Shown here piece after piece: positions 18,670 to 27,633 of a stretch of DNA of 64,000 nucleotides (position 1 is the first letter of the stretch; the number at the start of each line of letters is the position of its first letter). The notes beneath the pieces were generated by a model. It was given only the letters and a program-made list of their open reading frames with translations, did no database searches and had not been told where the DNA came from. Position numbers and translations under genes: made by a program. The DNA is taken from the NCBI GenBank assembly GCA_016710985.1, contig JADJTX010000009.1, positions 1-64,000 of the forward strand. The letters run 5' to 3'. The DNA is from Ignavibacteria bacterium (GTDB lineage Bacteria; Bacteroidota; Ignavibacteria; Tepidaquicellales; Tepidaquicellaceae).

Positions 18670-20763
18670 TTACTTCACAAGTATCATTTTTTTAGTTTCA
18701 ACGAAAGAACCTGCAACTATCCTGTAAAAATATACTCCGCTGGAAACATTCGCGCCGGCATTATCAACTGAGTTCCAGTCTACTTTATACTTCCCTGCAT
18801 TCATTTTTTCATTTACCAGCGTTTTTATCTCTCTTCCGTTTATGTCATAAATCTTAATAACTACATTCGTAAGCTTTGGTACTGAGAAATCAAATTTTGT
18901 CGTTGGATTAAACGGATTCGGATAATTTTGTGACATTTCAAATTTAGATGGAACTTGTGTTCCGGCAACAGGGAATATTCCTGTTAACACCTGTTTTGAC
19001 CTTATCAATACATCTACCGAATATTTCGGATTATGCATTCCGCGTTCACTTCCCTGATCAACTATCAGGTAATTCCAGTAAGCCTGTCTTAATGTTACAT
19101 TATTTGAATCTGCAGCTACGAGCTGCCATGCAACAGAATCTACGCCAACCGGCGGCAATGCCATTCTAAGATTTCTTAAACATCCGTCAACTTCAGTGAC
19201 CCATGGTTCAATCGTTCCGTCACCATCATAGTCATAAGGAGCAATGAATTGATCAAATCTCGTCTTGCCAAAGTGGCATGACTGACATGCAGCAAGATAA
19301 TCAAAGTCATTTTCATCATTATGAATACTCATGGTATGTCCCCCGACTTTATCTCTGTTTACCAAAGTAGTATCAGTTGGCGGCATATGACATTTTACAC
19401 ATGAGTTAACAAGAAATTCCTTATGTGCAGTACTTTGATATGGAGCGCCACCGAATGTAGCTGCATTTTCAGCCTGATAAATATCAGCCTGACCTGAATG
19501 GTGAGGTCCCCAGTTACTTGAATTTACTCTCGTTAATGTATAAGTATTAACATTTCTTCTTGCTTTATGGCAATTCATACAGACTTCCCCTTTTCCGACA
19601 TTTGAATAGCGATAACCATTAGCAAGAGTATCTCCTGCAACAGGTCCTTTTCTCAATTGGTTTTCAGGACCGCCGTGAGGATCATGACATACGGCGCATG
19701 TAACGTTTACCTGTTTTGCTACAGTAAATCCGTTTGTGTTAGTTCCCTCTTGCTTTGTATAATTAACATAACCCGTTCCGTCATGGCATCTTATGCAGTT
19801 ATTCAAATCATTTGAACCGTTGTTGTTTTGAGCAAATGAACTACTCCAGATTACTTCAGAGTGTAGTGAATGTTCCCATTGCTGGAAGATCGGAGCTTCA
19901 GGCGGCTCATCATGACACTTTCCGCAGGCTCCTGCTTCTAAGCTTTTTGCAATTTTATCATCATCACCACCACTTATGACGTGTTCGCTTCCAGGTCCGT
20001 GACAGCTTTCACATCCGACTCCTGCAAAAGCAACTAAAGATGGAAATCTGTTCTTCAAAGAATCCCAGTTCGATGGCTTCGGTGGGGAATAATTACTCCA
20101 TACCCAGCCAAGTTGTCTTGCTTTATCATCAAAGCCATTGTTCTCAGCAACGATATTCTGATCATATCCGGTTGTGTGGCATTTAAAACAACTCGTTCCG
20201 AAGAACGGACTGCCGGTTGTGATGTTTTTCTTAAAGTTTGTTGCGTGATCTGACACCTTCCATTTATCAAATATTTCCTGAAACTGAGGTGTGGATCCGT
20301 GACAGCTCATACAATTCGGATACTGTGCAAAAACATTATCAAATCCTCCTGTTCCTACATATTTTGAACTGTATATCTCAGTTATTGTATCCCTTGTTCC
20401 GGTTGATGTAGTAATCGAAACATTAATTTCATAAGTTCCTGTCGAATCCGCTTTAAATTTTGACCACCAGCTTAATCCCGTAACCGGAATTAATGTTGCA
20501 GACGATCCAGCGGGTTTTGAAATAAATGTCCAGGTAGCATTTGCTATTGCAGATGTATCGCCAAAGTTCCATGCTCTTAAATAAACATAAGTTCCTTGTG
20601 CTACTGTATTTAATCCGCTTGCAACCGTAGAATCAGCAAAGAATGCTGAATTCGTAGCAAGCATTTCCGGTGTTACATACGAAGTTACAATTTTTACTCT
20701 TGGCACTCCAAAAACAAAACCGGAACTAAGGATAAGAATTAATAATGTAAATAACCTTTTCAT
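18670..20763 (-). CDS. T9SS-sorted multihaem c-type cytochrome (nine CxxCH)
   Basis: The chosen ATG (20761-20763) has a good ribosome binding site (GGAGGCAAC) and opens directly into a signal peptide, MKRLFTLLILILSSGFVFG; a longer frame from 20802 is less likely. After an Ig-like N-terminal region (about residues 20-135) there are nine haem-binding motifs: CMSCH, CFKCH, CESCH, CGKCH, CIRCH, CAVCH, CMNCH, CVKCH and CQSCH. The C-terminus is a type A T9SS sorting domain (SQNYPNPFNPTTKFDF to MILVK). The protein of about 697 residues should be exported, loaded with haem in the periplasm and secreted to the cell surface. A role in extracellular or periplasmic electron transfer is inference. Confidence 0.9.
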   Translation of the reverse strand: MKRLFTLLILILSSGFVFGVPRVKIVTSYVTPEMLATNSAFFADSTVASGLNTVAQGTYVYLRAWNFGDTSAIANATWTFISKPAGSSATLIPVTGLSWWSKFKADSTGTYEINVSITTSTGTRDTITEIYSSKYVGTGGFDNVFAQYPNCMSCHGSTPQFQEIFDKWKVSDHATNFKKNITTGSPFFGTSCFKCHTTGYDQNIVAENNGFDDKARQLGWVWSNYSPPKPSNWDSLKNRFPSLVAFAGVGCESCHGPGSEHVISGGDDDKIAKSLEAGACGKCHDEPPEAPIFQQWEHSLHSEVIWSSSFAQNNNGSNDLNNCIRCHDGTGYVNYTKQEGTNTNGFTVAKQVNVTCAVCHDPHGGPENQLRKGPVAGDTLANGYRYSNVGKGEVCMNCHKARRNVNTYTLTRVNSSNWGPHHSGQADIYQAENAATFGGAPYQSTAHKEFLVNSCVKCHMPPTDTTLVNRDKVGGHTMSIHNDENDFDYLAACQSCHFGKTRFDQFIAPYDYDGDGTIEPWVTEVDGCLRNLRMALPPVGVDSVAWQLVAADSNNVTLRQAYWNYLIVDQGSERGMHNPKYSVDVLIRSKQVLTGIFPVAGTQVPSKFEMSQNYPNPFNPTTKFDFSVPKLTNVVIKIYDINGREIKTLVNEKMNAGKYKVDWNSVDNAGANVSSGVYFYRIVAGSFVETKKMILVK

Positions 20764-20826
20764 TTTGTTGCCTCCATTGTTATTATTTTTTGAGAATTTC
20801 ATTTTCTTATAATTTACTTATAGTTA

Positions 20827-20843
20827 CTCAATTGATATGCCAA
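20827..20843 (-). promoter_or_regulatory. Possible sigma-54-like promoter of the cytochrome gene
   Basis: On the minus strand TTGGCATATCAATTGAG has the -24 GG of a sigma-54 promoter with GA in place of the usual GC at the correct 12-base offset. It lies about 65 bp upstream of the cytochrome ATG. The match is imperfect at a key base. It is noted because an NtrC-type activator and an NtrB-like kinase flank this gene. Confidence 0.25.
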
Positions 20844-21035
20844 TTTTTTCTTTGATTTCTTTCTGTATTTTGATGTTTATTTATAATTTTTGTGGATTAA
20901 ATCTACATACCTGTTCAAAATTTGAATATTGCTGAAAGAATTCATTTGGCTTTGAGTGAATAAACTTAATGGGATAAATCAATGGTATGGTAAATGAGTG
21001 CAAATAGTCATTAACTAATATAAAAAAAAATCACA

Positions 21036-21842
21036 ATGAATACTTTTAAAAACAAAATTTTCATAGCTTCACTTCTTTTAATTTTCTTTTCCGCAAGCAT
21101 TGTTCTGTATGGTGATCCGGACGGCAGAACAGGAAGGACACTTAAATCATCAGCTAATGGCTGCGGCGGATGTCATGGCTCCTCAGCTTTGACTGATGTC
21201 TCTGTATTGCTGAGCGGACCGGATACAGTTACAGCAGGAACTACCAGACAATTTACAATCACTATTTCAAAACCTTCTAAATTAGGTGCAGGTTTAGACA
21301 TTGCAACCCGAAACGGAGTCTTAGCTCCTGTTTCTTCAAACATTCATCTTACTAACGGTGAGCTCACACATAATAATGATATTCCTATGACATCCGGTTC
21401 GGTTACTGTTCAGTTTAATTACACCGCTCCCGCTGTTCCAGTATTTGATACTCTGTGGGCAACCGGGCTTGCTACAAATAGTAACGGCGGCTCAAGCGGA
21501 GACGACTGGAACTGGGCAATAAGCAAGCGTATTACTGTAAAACTTCCAACCGGAATAATATCAGGCAGCCTGAATGTAAATGATTTTAATTTAAGTCAGA
21601 ATTATCCTAATCCTTTTAATCCGGTAACAAGAATTTTTTATTCAATACCTTTGTCAGATTTCGTTTCAATTAAGGTTTATAACTCAAACGGAAATGAGGT
21701 TGCTTCTTTAGTGAATGAAAAGCAAAATGCGGGAAGTTATGACATTGAATTTAACGCTGTGAATCTGGCCAGCGGAATTTATTACTACGAAATGAATGCA
21801 GGGGAATTTAAACAGGTCAGAAAAATGATCTTAATAAAATAA
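21036..21842 (+). CDS. T9SS-sorted single-CxxCH protein (choice-of-anchor V-like)
   Basis: The signal peptide (KIFIASLLLIFFSASIVLYG) is followed by DPDGRTGRTLKSSANGCGGC with one CGGCH haem site near residue 45, a beta-sandwich region (DVSVLLSGPDTVTAGTTRQF) and a T9SS sorting domain from about residue 185 (LSQNYPNPFNPVTRI to MILIK). The TG...C..CH start plus an Ig-like sandwich resembles choice-of-anchor V proteins. 268 residues, secreted to the surface. It is divergent from the nonahaem cytochrome with 272 bp between the starts; that gap is AT-rich and probably holds both promoters. The two sorting domains are similar, so both use the same secretion route. Confidence 0.8.
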   Translation: MNTFKNKIFIASLLLIFFSASIVLYGDPDGRTGRTLKSSANGCGGCHGSSALTDVSVLLSGPDTVTAGTTRQFTITISKPSKLGAGLDIATRNGVLAPVSSNIHLTNGELTHNNDIPMTSGSVTVQFNYTAPAVPVFDTLWATGLATNSNGGSSGDDWNWAISKRITVKLPTGIISGSLNVNDFNLSQNYPNPFNPVTRIFYSIPLSDFVSIKVYNSNGNEVASLVNEKQNAGSYDIEFNAVNLASGIYYYEMNAGEFKQVRKMILIK

Positions 21843-21865
21843 GAGACCTGCTTTTAAATTGAACT

Positions 21866-21936
21866 GGGGCTGTCCTAAAAGCATAAATTTTTTAACCACA
21901 TTGGTACTTAGGTTAAAATTCTTTAGGGACAGTCTC
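21866..21936. repeat. Interrupted 71-bp inverted repeat with IS-like ends
   Basis: GGGGCTGTCCTAAAAG at the left (21866) is mirrored by CTTTAGGGACAGTCTC at the right end (21936), with an inner pair TTAACC/GGTTAA around a short loop. It starts about 20 bp after the T9SS gene stop. The outer sequence resembles the termini of some insertion sequences, and the hairpin would also work as a terminator. The rest of the gap up to the kinase stop at 22096 shows nothing clear. Confidence 0.5.
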
Positions 21937-22095
21937 TATTTTATGTCCGTTTCTTAAAAAAGTTGCTGTAGAAAAAATCCTCTCAATCGCTTTCAAAGGT
22001 GATTAACTCCACACTACAGGGTTAATATTTAATTATTCCAACTCAAAAACAGAAGAAATACAATTGAATTTAAAAATTTCTATAAAGGTTATTTT

Positions 22096-23313
22096 TTAAC
22101 TGCTGATTGGAAATATAATTCTGAATTTGGTCCCTTTTCCAACTTTCGATTCAACATTAATTTCTCCATTATGCTCATTAATTACACGTTTTGCTATAGC
22201 CAGCCCGAGTCCGGTTCCTTTACCATATTCTTTAGACGAATAAAACGGAAGAAATATTTTTGCAAGATTTTCTTTTGATATCCCGTTACCTGTATCCGAA
22301 ATTTCCACAATTACATTATTATCTTCACTGCATGTCTTTATGTTAATTTCTCCTTTCTGAGGAATTGCCTGAATGGCGTTTGTAACAATGTTTGATATGA
22401 CTTCTTCCAGCTGTGAACTGTCAAATTTGAATAATGGTAAATCCTTTTGAAGACTTTTTTTAATTTTAATGTCCTTGTTTTCCGGAATGAATTTAAAGCC
22501 TGTGGCAACTTTCAGAATAGCCTCGTTCATGCTGTGATCCTTTTTTTCCGTATGCAGCGGCCTGGAAAAATTAAGTAAATGCCTGATCGATTTTGTAATT
22601 CTTGTCGCTTCGTCAAGAATGGTCTTGAGCTCTTCATATTCCTTATCAGTTTCCTGCTTATCCAGTAAAAGATAATCTGCATTTCCCGATATTATGTTCA
22701 AAGGATTCGAAAGGCTATGGGCTATGCTTGAAACAACTTCTCCTATTAATGCAAGATTTTCCTTCTCGCGTAATTCTTTTTCAAGCTCTTTTAAATGTGT
22801 GACATCACGGATGATTCCTACCGATCCTATCACTTGATTTTCTTCATTGTGAATTGCAAAACGTGATAAACTTACGTTTCTTATTTCACCGTTTTTTGTT
22901 ATTCTTTCCGATTCATAGTTTGCAAGAAATCCTTTTTTTTCTACTTCACTGATCAGAAATTCTTTTTCTCCCTTTTCAAGAAGATAGTCGGGTATTAAAA
23001 CCGAGAAATCCTTTCCTGTAATTTCCGATTTCGAATATCCGAATATATTTTCTGCGCCTTTATTCCATAGAAATATTTTATAGTCATTGTCAAAGCCAAC
23101 TATCGCGTCTATCGAATTTAATATTATGTCTGAGAAAAATTTCTCGTGAGCGGATTTGCCTTCTCTCACAAGGTTTACCATAAGGTGAATTACCTTTTCT
23201 ATTTCGGATATTATTTTATCGATCTCATTATCGGGGAGATTATATTTTTCCTTAAAACTGTTCCGAAGAAATTCTTCCTGCTTCCGTAATTCTGATGTTA
23301 CCATACTTTCCAT
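22096..23313 (-). CDS. PAS-domain sensor histidine kinase (NtrB-like, soluble)
   Basis: 405 residues. The order is a helical N-terminus (1-60), a PAS fold (about 62-180; ILNSIDAIVGFDNDYKIFLW, GVIGIIRDVTHLKE-type end), a HisKA dimerisation helix with the phospho-accepting His in SSIAHSLSNPLNIISG (about residue 198), and HATPase_c (N box SNIVTNAIQAIPQ, G1 ISDTGNGIS, G2 GKGTGLGLAIAKRV). There are no membrane segments, so it senses a cytoplasmic signal. It could phosphorylate the NtrC-type regulator at 17154-18493; the two haem protein genes lie between them. The start at 23313 (MESMVTSEL) could instead be the Met three codons later. Confidence 0.85.
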   Translation of the reverse strand: MESMVTSELRKQEEFLRNSFKEKYNLPDNEIDKIISEIEKVIHLMVNLVREGKSAHEKFFSDIILNSIDAIVGFDNDYKIFLWNKGAENIFGYSKSEITGKDFSVLIPDYLLEKGEKEFLISEVEKKGFLANYESERITKNGEIRNVSLSRFAIHNEENQVIGSVGIIRDVTHLKELEKELREKENLALIGEVVSSIAHSLSNPLNIISGNADYLLLDKQETDKEYEELKTILDEATRITKSIRHLLNFSRPLHTEKKDHSMNEAILKVATGFKFIPENKDIKIKKSLQKDLPLFKFDSSQLEEVISNIVTNAIQAIPQKGEINIKTCSEDNNVIVEISDTGNGISKENLAKIFLPFYSSKEYGKGTGLGLAIAKRVINEHNGEINVESKVGKGTKFRIIFPISS

Positions 23314-23470
23314 ATTCTGTGATCTGTATGCTTATTTTGTGTTAATTTAAAAAACAATTAATGATTCAAAAAATGCGTATTTGTAATGAGTAATTTAATT
23401 AATATTATAAATCAGGCATTAAAAAGAAATATTAAATAAAAGCAATCGTTTACACCGGCAAAACTTTTTT

Positions 23471-23625
23471 AGAACACTGATTTAACGGATAATCACTGAT
23501 TTTCTAAAAAATTTAATTGTTAAATTTCCCGGATTCTCTGCTATAATCTGGAAGTATTGTGACCGCTTTTCAACTAACAATAAAATCCGCTATGTTTTCC
23601 GCATAAATCCGTATGATCCGTGTTC
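23471..23625. repeat. Inverted array of degenerate CACTGATTT/ACGGAT units
   Basis: The left part reads GAACACTGATTTAACGG then ATAATCACTGATTTTC. The right part reads AAAATCCGCTATG, TTTTCCGCATAAATCC and GTATGATCCGTGTTC, which is the degenerate reverse complement. It fills much of the 370 bp between the PAS kinase start and the end of recX. Nothing else is visible there apart from AT-rich sequence likely to carry the kinase promoter. Confidence 0.5.
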
Positions 23626-23685
23626 TTTTTTTGTGTACAGAAGTGTAACTCATAATTAGGAACGTATAACACCTCTATGAAGGCT

Positions 23686-24307
23686 TTAACAATTTATGTT
23701 CATTACTTTCCCGGCAGTCTCATAATCAAATCCTTTCGATATCAGATATCGGTAACATTTATTCTTCTTTTCAGCAATATCCTTATATTTTTACTCTTTT
23801 CTCAAACTTCTCAAGTAGTTTTGATGCAAGCTCAATTTCCCTGTCATCTGAATACCCTTCACTGACAGTAGATTCTATCAGTTCCTTATCAATTCCTTTT
23901 TCAGATAACTTCAGCTTTGCCAGTCTTTTGCCGACGGGCTTACTACTGAGCTTGTTCTCAAGATAATTCTTAGCATATGATCTGTCATCCAGGTATTTCT
24001 GTTTTTCGAGAAGATCAATTATCTTATCAATGCTTTTATCCGAAATCTTCTTCTGCTTTAATTTTTTTGTCAGCTCTTTTTTACTTCTCTGCTTATAGGC
24101 AAGAAATGAATACGCAACCTTTTTCCCGAAGCCGAACTCATCAAACTCCTTCATTTCGCTCACTTTATTCTCATCTATCTCATCTTCTGTTCTTAATCCG
24201 TATTTCAAAACAGAGTCTTCATATAATCCGAAAGCAAACTCTCCGTCGAGAAAAATATTATAACGGTGCCTGTCTTTTTTCTGTTTTTCTATCTTTGTTA
24301 TTTTCAT
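23686..24307 (-). CDS. recX: RecX regulatory protein, one frameshift near the C-terminus
   Basis: The start MKITKIEKQKKDRHRYNIFL (24307) fits RecX; an upstream in-frame Met gives an unlikely extension. Repeats of three-helix modules follow (FGKKVAYSFLAYKQRSKKEL, EKQKYLDDRSYAKNYLENKL). The frame stops at 23783 after KFEKRVKI, but the next frame continues with IAEKKNKCYRYLISKGFDYE up to a stop at 23686, which is the third RecX module. So the true protein is about 206 residues with a one-base error or mutation in the A-rich stretch near 23790. RecX modulates RecA filaments by direct binding. It lies just downstream of recA on the same strand, the usual arrangement. Confidence 0.85.
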
Positions 24308-24350
24308 AAACCCATAAATTAAGTAAAAACCACTCTGTAAAAAAGAAAAA

Positions 24351-24420
24351 CACAGAGACACAAAGGCACAGAGGATTTGTTCAAATCTTTTTGCCTCTGT
24401 GTCTCTGTGCCTCTGCGTTA
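24351..24420. repeat. CACAGAG-type inverted tandem repeat between recA and recX
   Basis: CACAGAGACACAAAGGCACA followed by GAGG (24351-24374) faces GCCTCTGTGTCTCTGTGCC (24393-24411). On the minus-strand transcript about 18 consecutive bases can pair with only one G-U wobble, around a loop of about 15-20 bases. It lies inside the 135 bp between the recA stop and the recX start, so it may tune recX expression. It belongs to the same broad 8-base unit type (CTCTGTGC/CTTTGTGC) as the arrays near 32.4 kb. Confidence 0.7.
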
Positions 24421-24442
24421 AAAAAATGATATGATTAAGTAT

Positions 24443-25520
24443 TTATTTCTTCTTAGCTAAGACTTCTTCCTTTTTAGAATCGTCTTTCTTAACTTCTTTT
24501 CCGTTAGTTGAATTTTCAGGAAGATCTGTCATTCCAATGGATGCCCTAACCTCAGTGTAGAGTTTTTTCAATGCTTCCCTGTCTTCCTGTAAAAACTTCT
24601 TCACACCGTCACGTCCCTGCATCCTGTTTTCTCCGTACTGGAACCATGCGCCGGATTTTTTAATGATCTCTTTGTTCACAGCAAGATCTACAAGGTCTCC
24701 GAGCTTTGAAATTCCTTCATTATAAATTATGTCAAACTCAACTTCTTTAAACGGCGGGGCAACTTTATTCTTGACGATCTTCACTTTTGTCCTGTTGCCG
24801 ATCACATCCGTTCCATCCTTTATCGCAGCGATCCTTCTTATGTCCATTCTTATTGATGCATAAAATTTCAGAGCCTTACCGCCCGTTGTAGTTTCCGGAC
24901 TTCCGAACATCACGCCGATCTTTTCTCTTAACTGGTTTGTAAAGATCAAAACAACATTTGACTTCGAAACTGCTGCTGTTAATTTTCTTAACGCCTGTGA
25001 CATCAGTCTCGCCTGCATTCCCATTACCGAATCACCCATCTCGCCTTCTATTTCAGCTCTCGGTGTCAATGCCGCAACTGGAGTCCACTACAATTACATC
25101 AAGTGAATTACTTCTTACGAGTGTTTCACATATTTCGAGCGCCTGTTCGCCGTATTCCGGCTGAGATATGAGAAGATTATTTACATCCACTCCGAGCTTT
25201 TGCGCATAACCTGTGTCAAGAGCATGCTCCGTATCTATGAACGCTGCAAGTCCTCCGGTTTTCTGTGCTTCAGCAATTATATGCAGGCATATAGTTGTCT
25301 TCCCGGAAGATTCCGGCCCGTAGATTTCCATTATTCTTCCTCTCGGGACGCCGCCAATGCCGAGCGCTGCATCCAGAGAAATTGAACCGGTAGAAATAGA
25401 AGCAATTTTTTGGATTGGCTTGTCTCCAAGTTTCATTATCGCGCCTTTGCCATGATCTTTCTGAATCTGCTCAAGTGCCATCTCGAGCGATTTCATTTTT
25501 GATTCTCTGTCTTCTGCCAT
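24443..25520 (-). CDS. recA: RecA recombinase, one-base frameshift
   Basis: Both halves are unmistakable RecA: MAEDRESKMKSLEMALEQIQ, Walker A GPESSGKTT, EHALDTGYAQKLGVDVNNLL and YGEQALEICETLVRS in the first frame, then PRAEIEGEMGDSVMG, loop and NQLREKIGVMFGSPETTTGG in the second. The join is at about 25079, where GACTCCAGTTGC should read GACTCAGTTGC (VDSVAALTPRAE); a single extra C shifts the frame. Expected length is about 358 residues. RecA forms filaments on single-stranded DNA for strand exchange and SOS induction. Being near-essential and otherwise perfect, it is much more likely a sequencing error than a real mutation. Confidence 0.95.
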
Positions 25521-26042
25521 TATATTTTAAAAGTTTAAGGTTAGTAATTTGAAGTGATTCAATATATTGAATTACTATCAAACTTTAAATGTGATTTTGA
25601 ATTCAAATGAATTCCATTACAAGTTATGATTAGTATTTCGATTTGTCAAATGGTAAAAAATGGGGTTTGTGAAAATGAAACTTTTCCTTTTCAGGTAACA
25701 AGTTTATTCAAACTATAAAATGTCATTAACTATAATAAATAATTGTAAGCAGAAGAAGCTGTTGTTTCTTCTGTTTACATTATTAAAAATTAAAACTCCA
25801 CTTGCCGGCTAATTCTTAATTCCTAACTTCAGTTCTTAATTTAAATCTGAATACTACAATATTCTTTATTCTGATTTTCAATTCATCATTAATTACAATA
25901 TCTTTGTATACAAAATTATGAGCAAAACTATACTTCTTTTTGTCTGTGATTTTCATAATTTGTTTTTCTTTCAATTAACCAATTATTACTTTTTTACAGA
26001 ATTATAAGATTATAAATATATTCTGAATTCCGTTATTTTAAA
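25521..26042. other. Intergenic region between divergent recA and lipoprotein genes, with a hairpin
   Basis: About 520 bp, AT-rich, no coding frame. The one clear structure is a hairpin at 25744-25779: TGTAAGCAGAAGAA faces TTCTTCTGTTTACA, 14 pairs with one G-U wobble and an 8-base loop. There is no T run after it on either strand that would make it a strong terminator. Because both neighbours diverge, the region must contain both promoters; I cannot place them. No obvious SOS box was recognised. Confidence 0.4.
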
Positions 26043-27623
26043 ATGATCCGAAACAAGTTCCTTCAAATAGTTACATTGGTCTATCTTACATCTTCTTTGC
26101 TGACAGGCTGTTCAATAGATGAACCCTCCGCTCCAAGCTGGGATGTCGGACTCAATCTTCCCTTTACAAACAAAACCTACAATATCTTTGACATTATAAA
26201 ACGAAGCAGCAATGTTGGCTTTGACTCGACGAATAATGATCTCGTATTTCTTTACGGAGAAACGAATTATAAAAGAAGTTTCGGTGAAGACATAAAGTTC
26301 GATGGTATCAACACTACAGAAGTAACTTACCCGAGCGCTCTCAGATTAGATACTTTCATTGTAGTAGATGATTCGTCATTTGTAAACAGGATGGAATTCC
26401 TCAACGGAGTTCTGAATTTTACTTTTTTTAATAAGACCGGAGAAAGCTTTACCGTCAATGCTGCACTGCGAAACCTCTTCAGAGTATCTGATAATGATAC
26501 CGCAAGACTTACCGGAACTGTCACTCCCGGCGAATCTAAATCGATCGACCTGAGCCTTTCTGAATATTACATAAAAAATGAAACCCCTGATAACTCATTG
26601 AAGCTGCGGCTGGAATTTACCGCGCCTGACCCGGTTCCGGTCAGATTTAATTATACACTGTCATCATATTCCATAAAAAACATTACAGGCCGGCTGAAGC
26701 CGTTGAGCACGGGAATTACAAATGATGAAGTACTCGATCCGTTTGGCTCTGATGTGCCCGAAGGTGAGATCGACTTCGCATCCGTTTCCCCTAATAAGAA
26801 TTTCTTTGTGACAAAAAAATTTTCCAATATCTATCAGGTTGATTTTACTCATTTATCAATAGTCGGTATAAATAAAAACGGACACAGGGTGAGATTGAAA
26901 TATCTGAGAAACGGAAGACCGGGAGATCCAATAGATTCAGTATTTTCACTTACTCTTCCGTCAGACAGAGATTCGACATCATTTCCGATAAATGAAGACA
27001 ACAGCAACATTCTTGAATTCATAAATAACATTCCGAAAAAGATCGAAGTCACAAGAAATGACTTTCTTAACCTTTCATATAAAGAAGGAATGGTTAATGC
27101 TTCAGACAGTATTTCTTTGAAACTGATAATACAGGTGCCTCTTGACATCAGCATCTCCGAACCGATAGTTTTCAGCGATACGGTAGATGCAGGAATTGAT
27201 GATGAAGACCAGAGAAGAAATCTTGATGATGCAAAAAATCTTTTGTTTACATTCCGATCCGTTAACGGTTTCCCTCTGAAAGGCACTGCAAAAATTTTGT
27301 TGCTTGACTCGTTCTTTACCCCGCTTCTCGCTATATCAAGGATCGTCGGTAATGAAACGGATTCATCCGTTTCTGTCAATGCAACACCGGTAGGCGCTGA
27401 CGGATATGTTATTTCCAGTACAACTACAACCTTTGAATCCGAACTCGACAGCAATCATATTAAACTGCTGAAACATGTCGGGAAGGTCATATACGAATAT
27501 AAGCTTTACACAGATCCGGACAATATTCCGCCTCCGCTTACAACTGTTAAAATCAGAGGGACTGATATTGTGAGAGCGTTGAGCTTTGGTAAAGTAACTT
27601 ACAGAATTAACAGTGGTAATTGA
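26043..27623 (+). CDS. Hypothetical surface or periplasmic lipoprotein
   Basis: Not recognised. The N-terminus is a lipoprotein signal (MIRNKFLQIVTLVYL then SSLLTGCSID), with the lipobox Cys at about residue 23. The rest, to 526 residues, is beta-rich with no membrane segment and no obvious repeats, cysteine cluster or catalytic motif; charged and polar residues suggest an extracytoplasmic domain. The next gene begins at its 3' end with a few bases between stop and start (or an 11-bp overlap if an earlier start is used), so the two are an operon. A lipoprotein paired with a barrel protein may form an outer-membrane assembly (inference). Confidence 0.6.
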   Translation: MIRNKFLQIVTLVYLTSSLLTGCSIDEPSAPSWDVGLNLPFTNKTYNIFDIIKRSSNVGFDSTNNDLVFLYGETNYKRSFGEDIKFDGINTTEVTYPSALRLDTFIVVDDSSFVNRMEFLNGVLNFTFFNKTGESFTVNAALRNLFRVSDNDTARLTGTVTPGESKSIDLSLSEYYIKNETPDNSLKLRLEFTAPDPVPVRFNYTLSSYSIKNITGRLKPLSTGITNDEVLDPFGSDVPEGEIDFASVSPNKNFFVTKKFSNIYQVDFTHLSIVGINKNGHRVRLKYLRNGRPGDPIDSVFSLTLPSDRDSTSFPINEDNSNILEFINNIPKKIEVTRNDFLNLSYKEGMVNASDSISLKLIIQVPLDISISEPIVFSDTVDAGIDDEDQRRNLDDAKNLLFTFRSVNGFPLKGTAKILLLDSFFTPLLAISRIVGNETDSSVSVNATPVGADGYVISSTTTTFESELDSNHIKLLKHVGKVIYEYKLYTDPDNIPPPLTTVKIRGTDIVRALSFGKVTYRINSGN

Positions 27624-27633
27624 AAAACTTCAG

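Noticed and set aside
19981..20270. Short frames antisense or out of frame within the nonahaem cytochrome gene.
   Set aside because: They overlap a clear long gene in another frame and lack any family motif.
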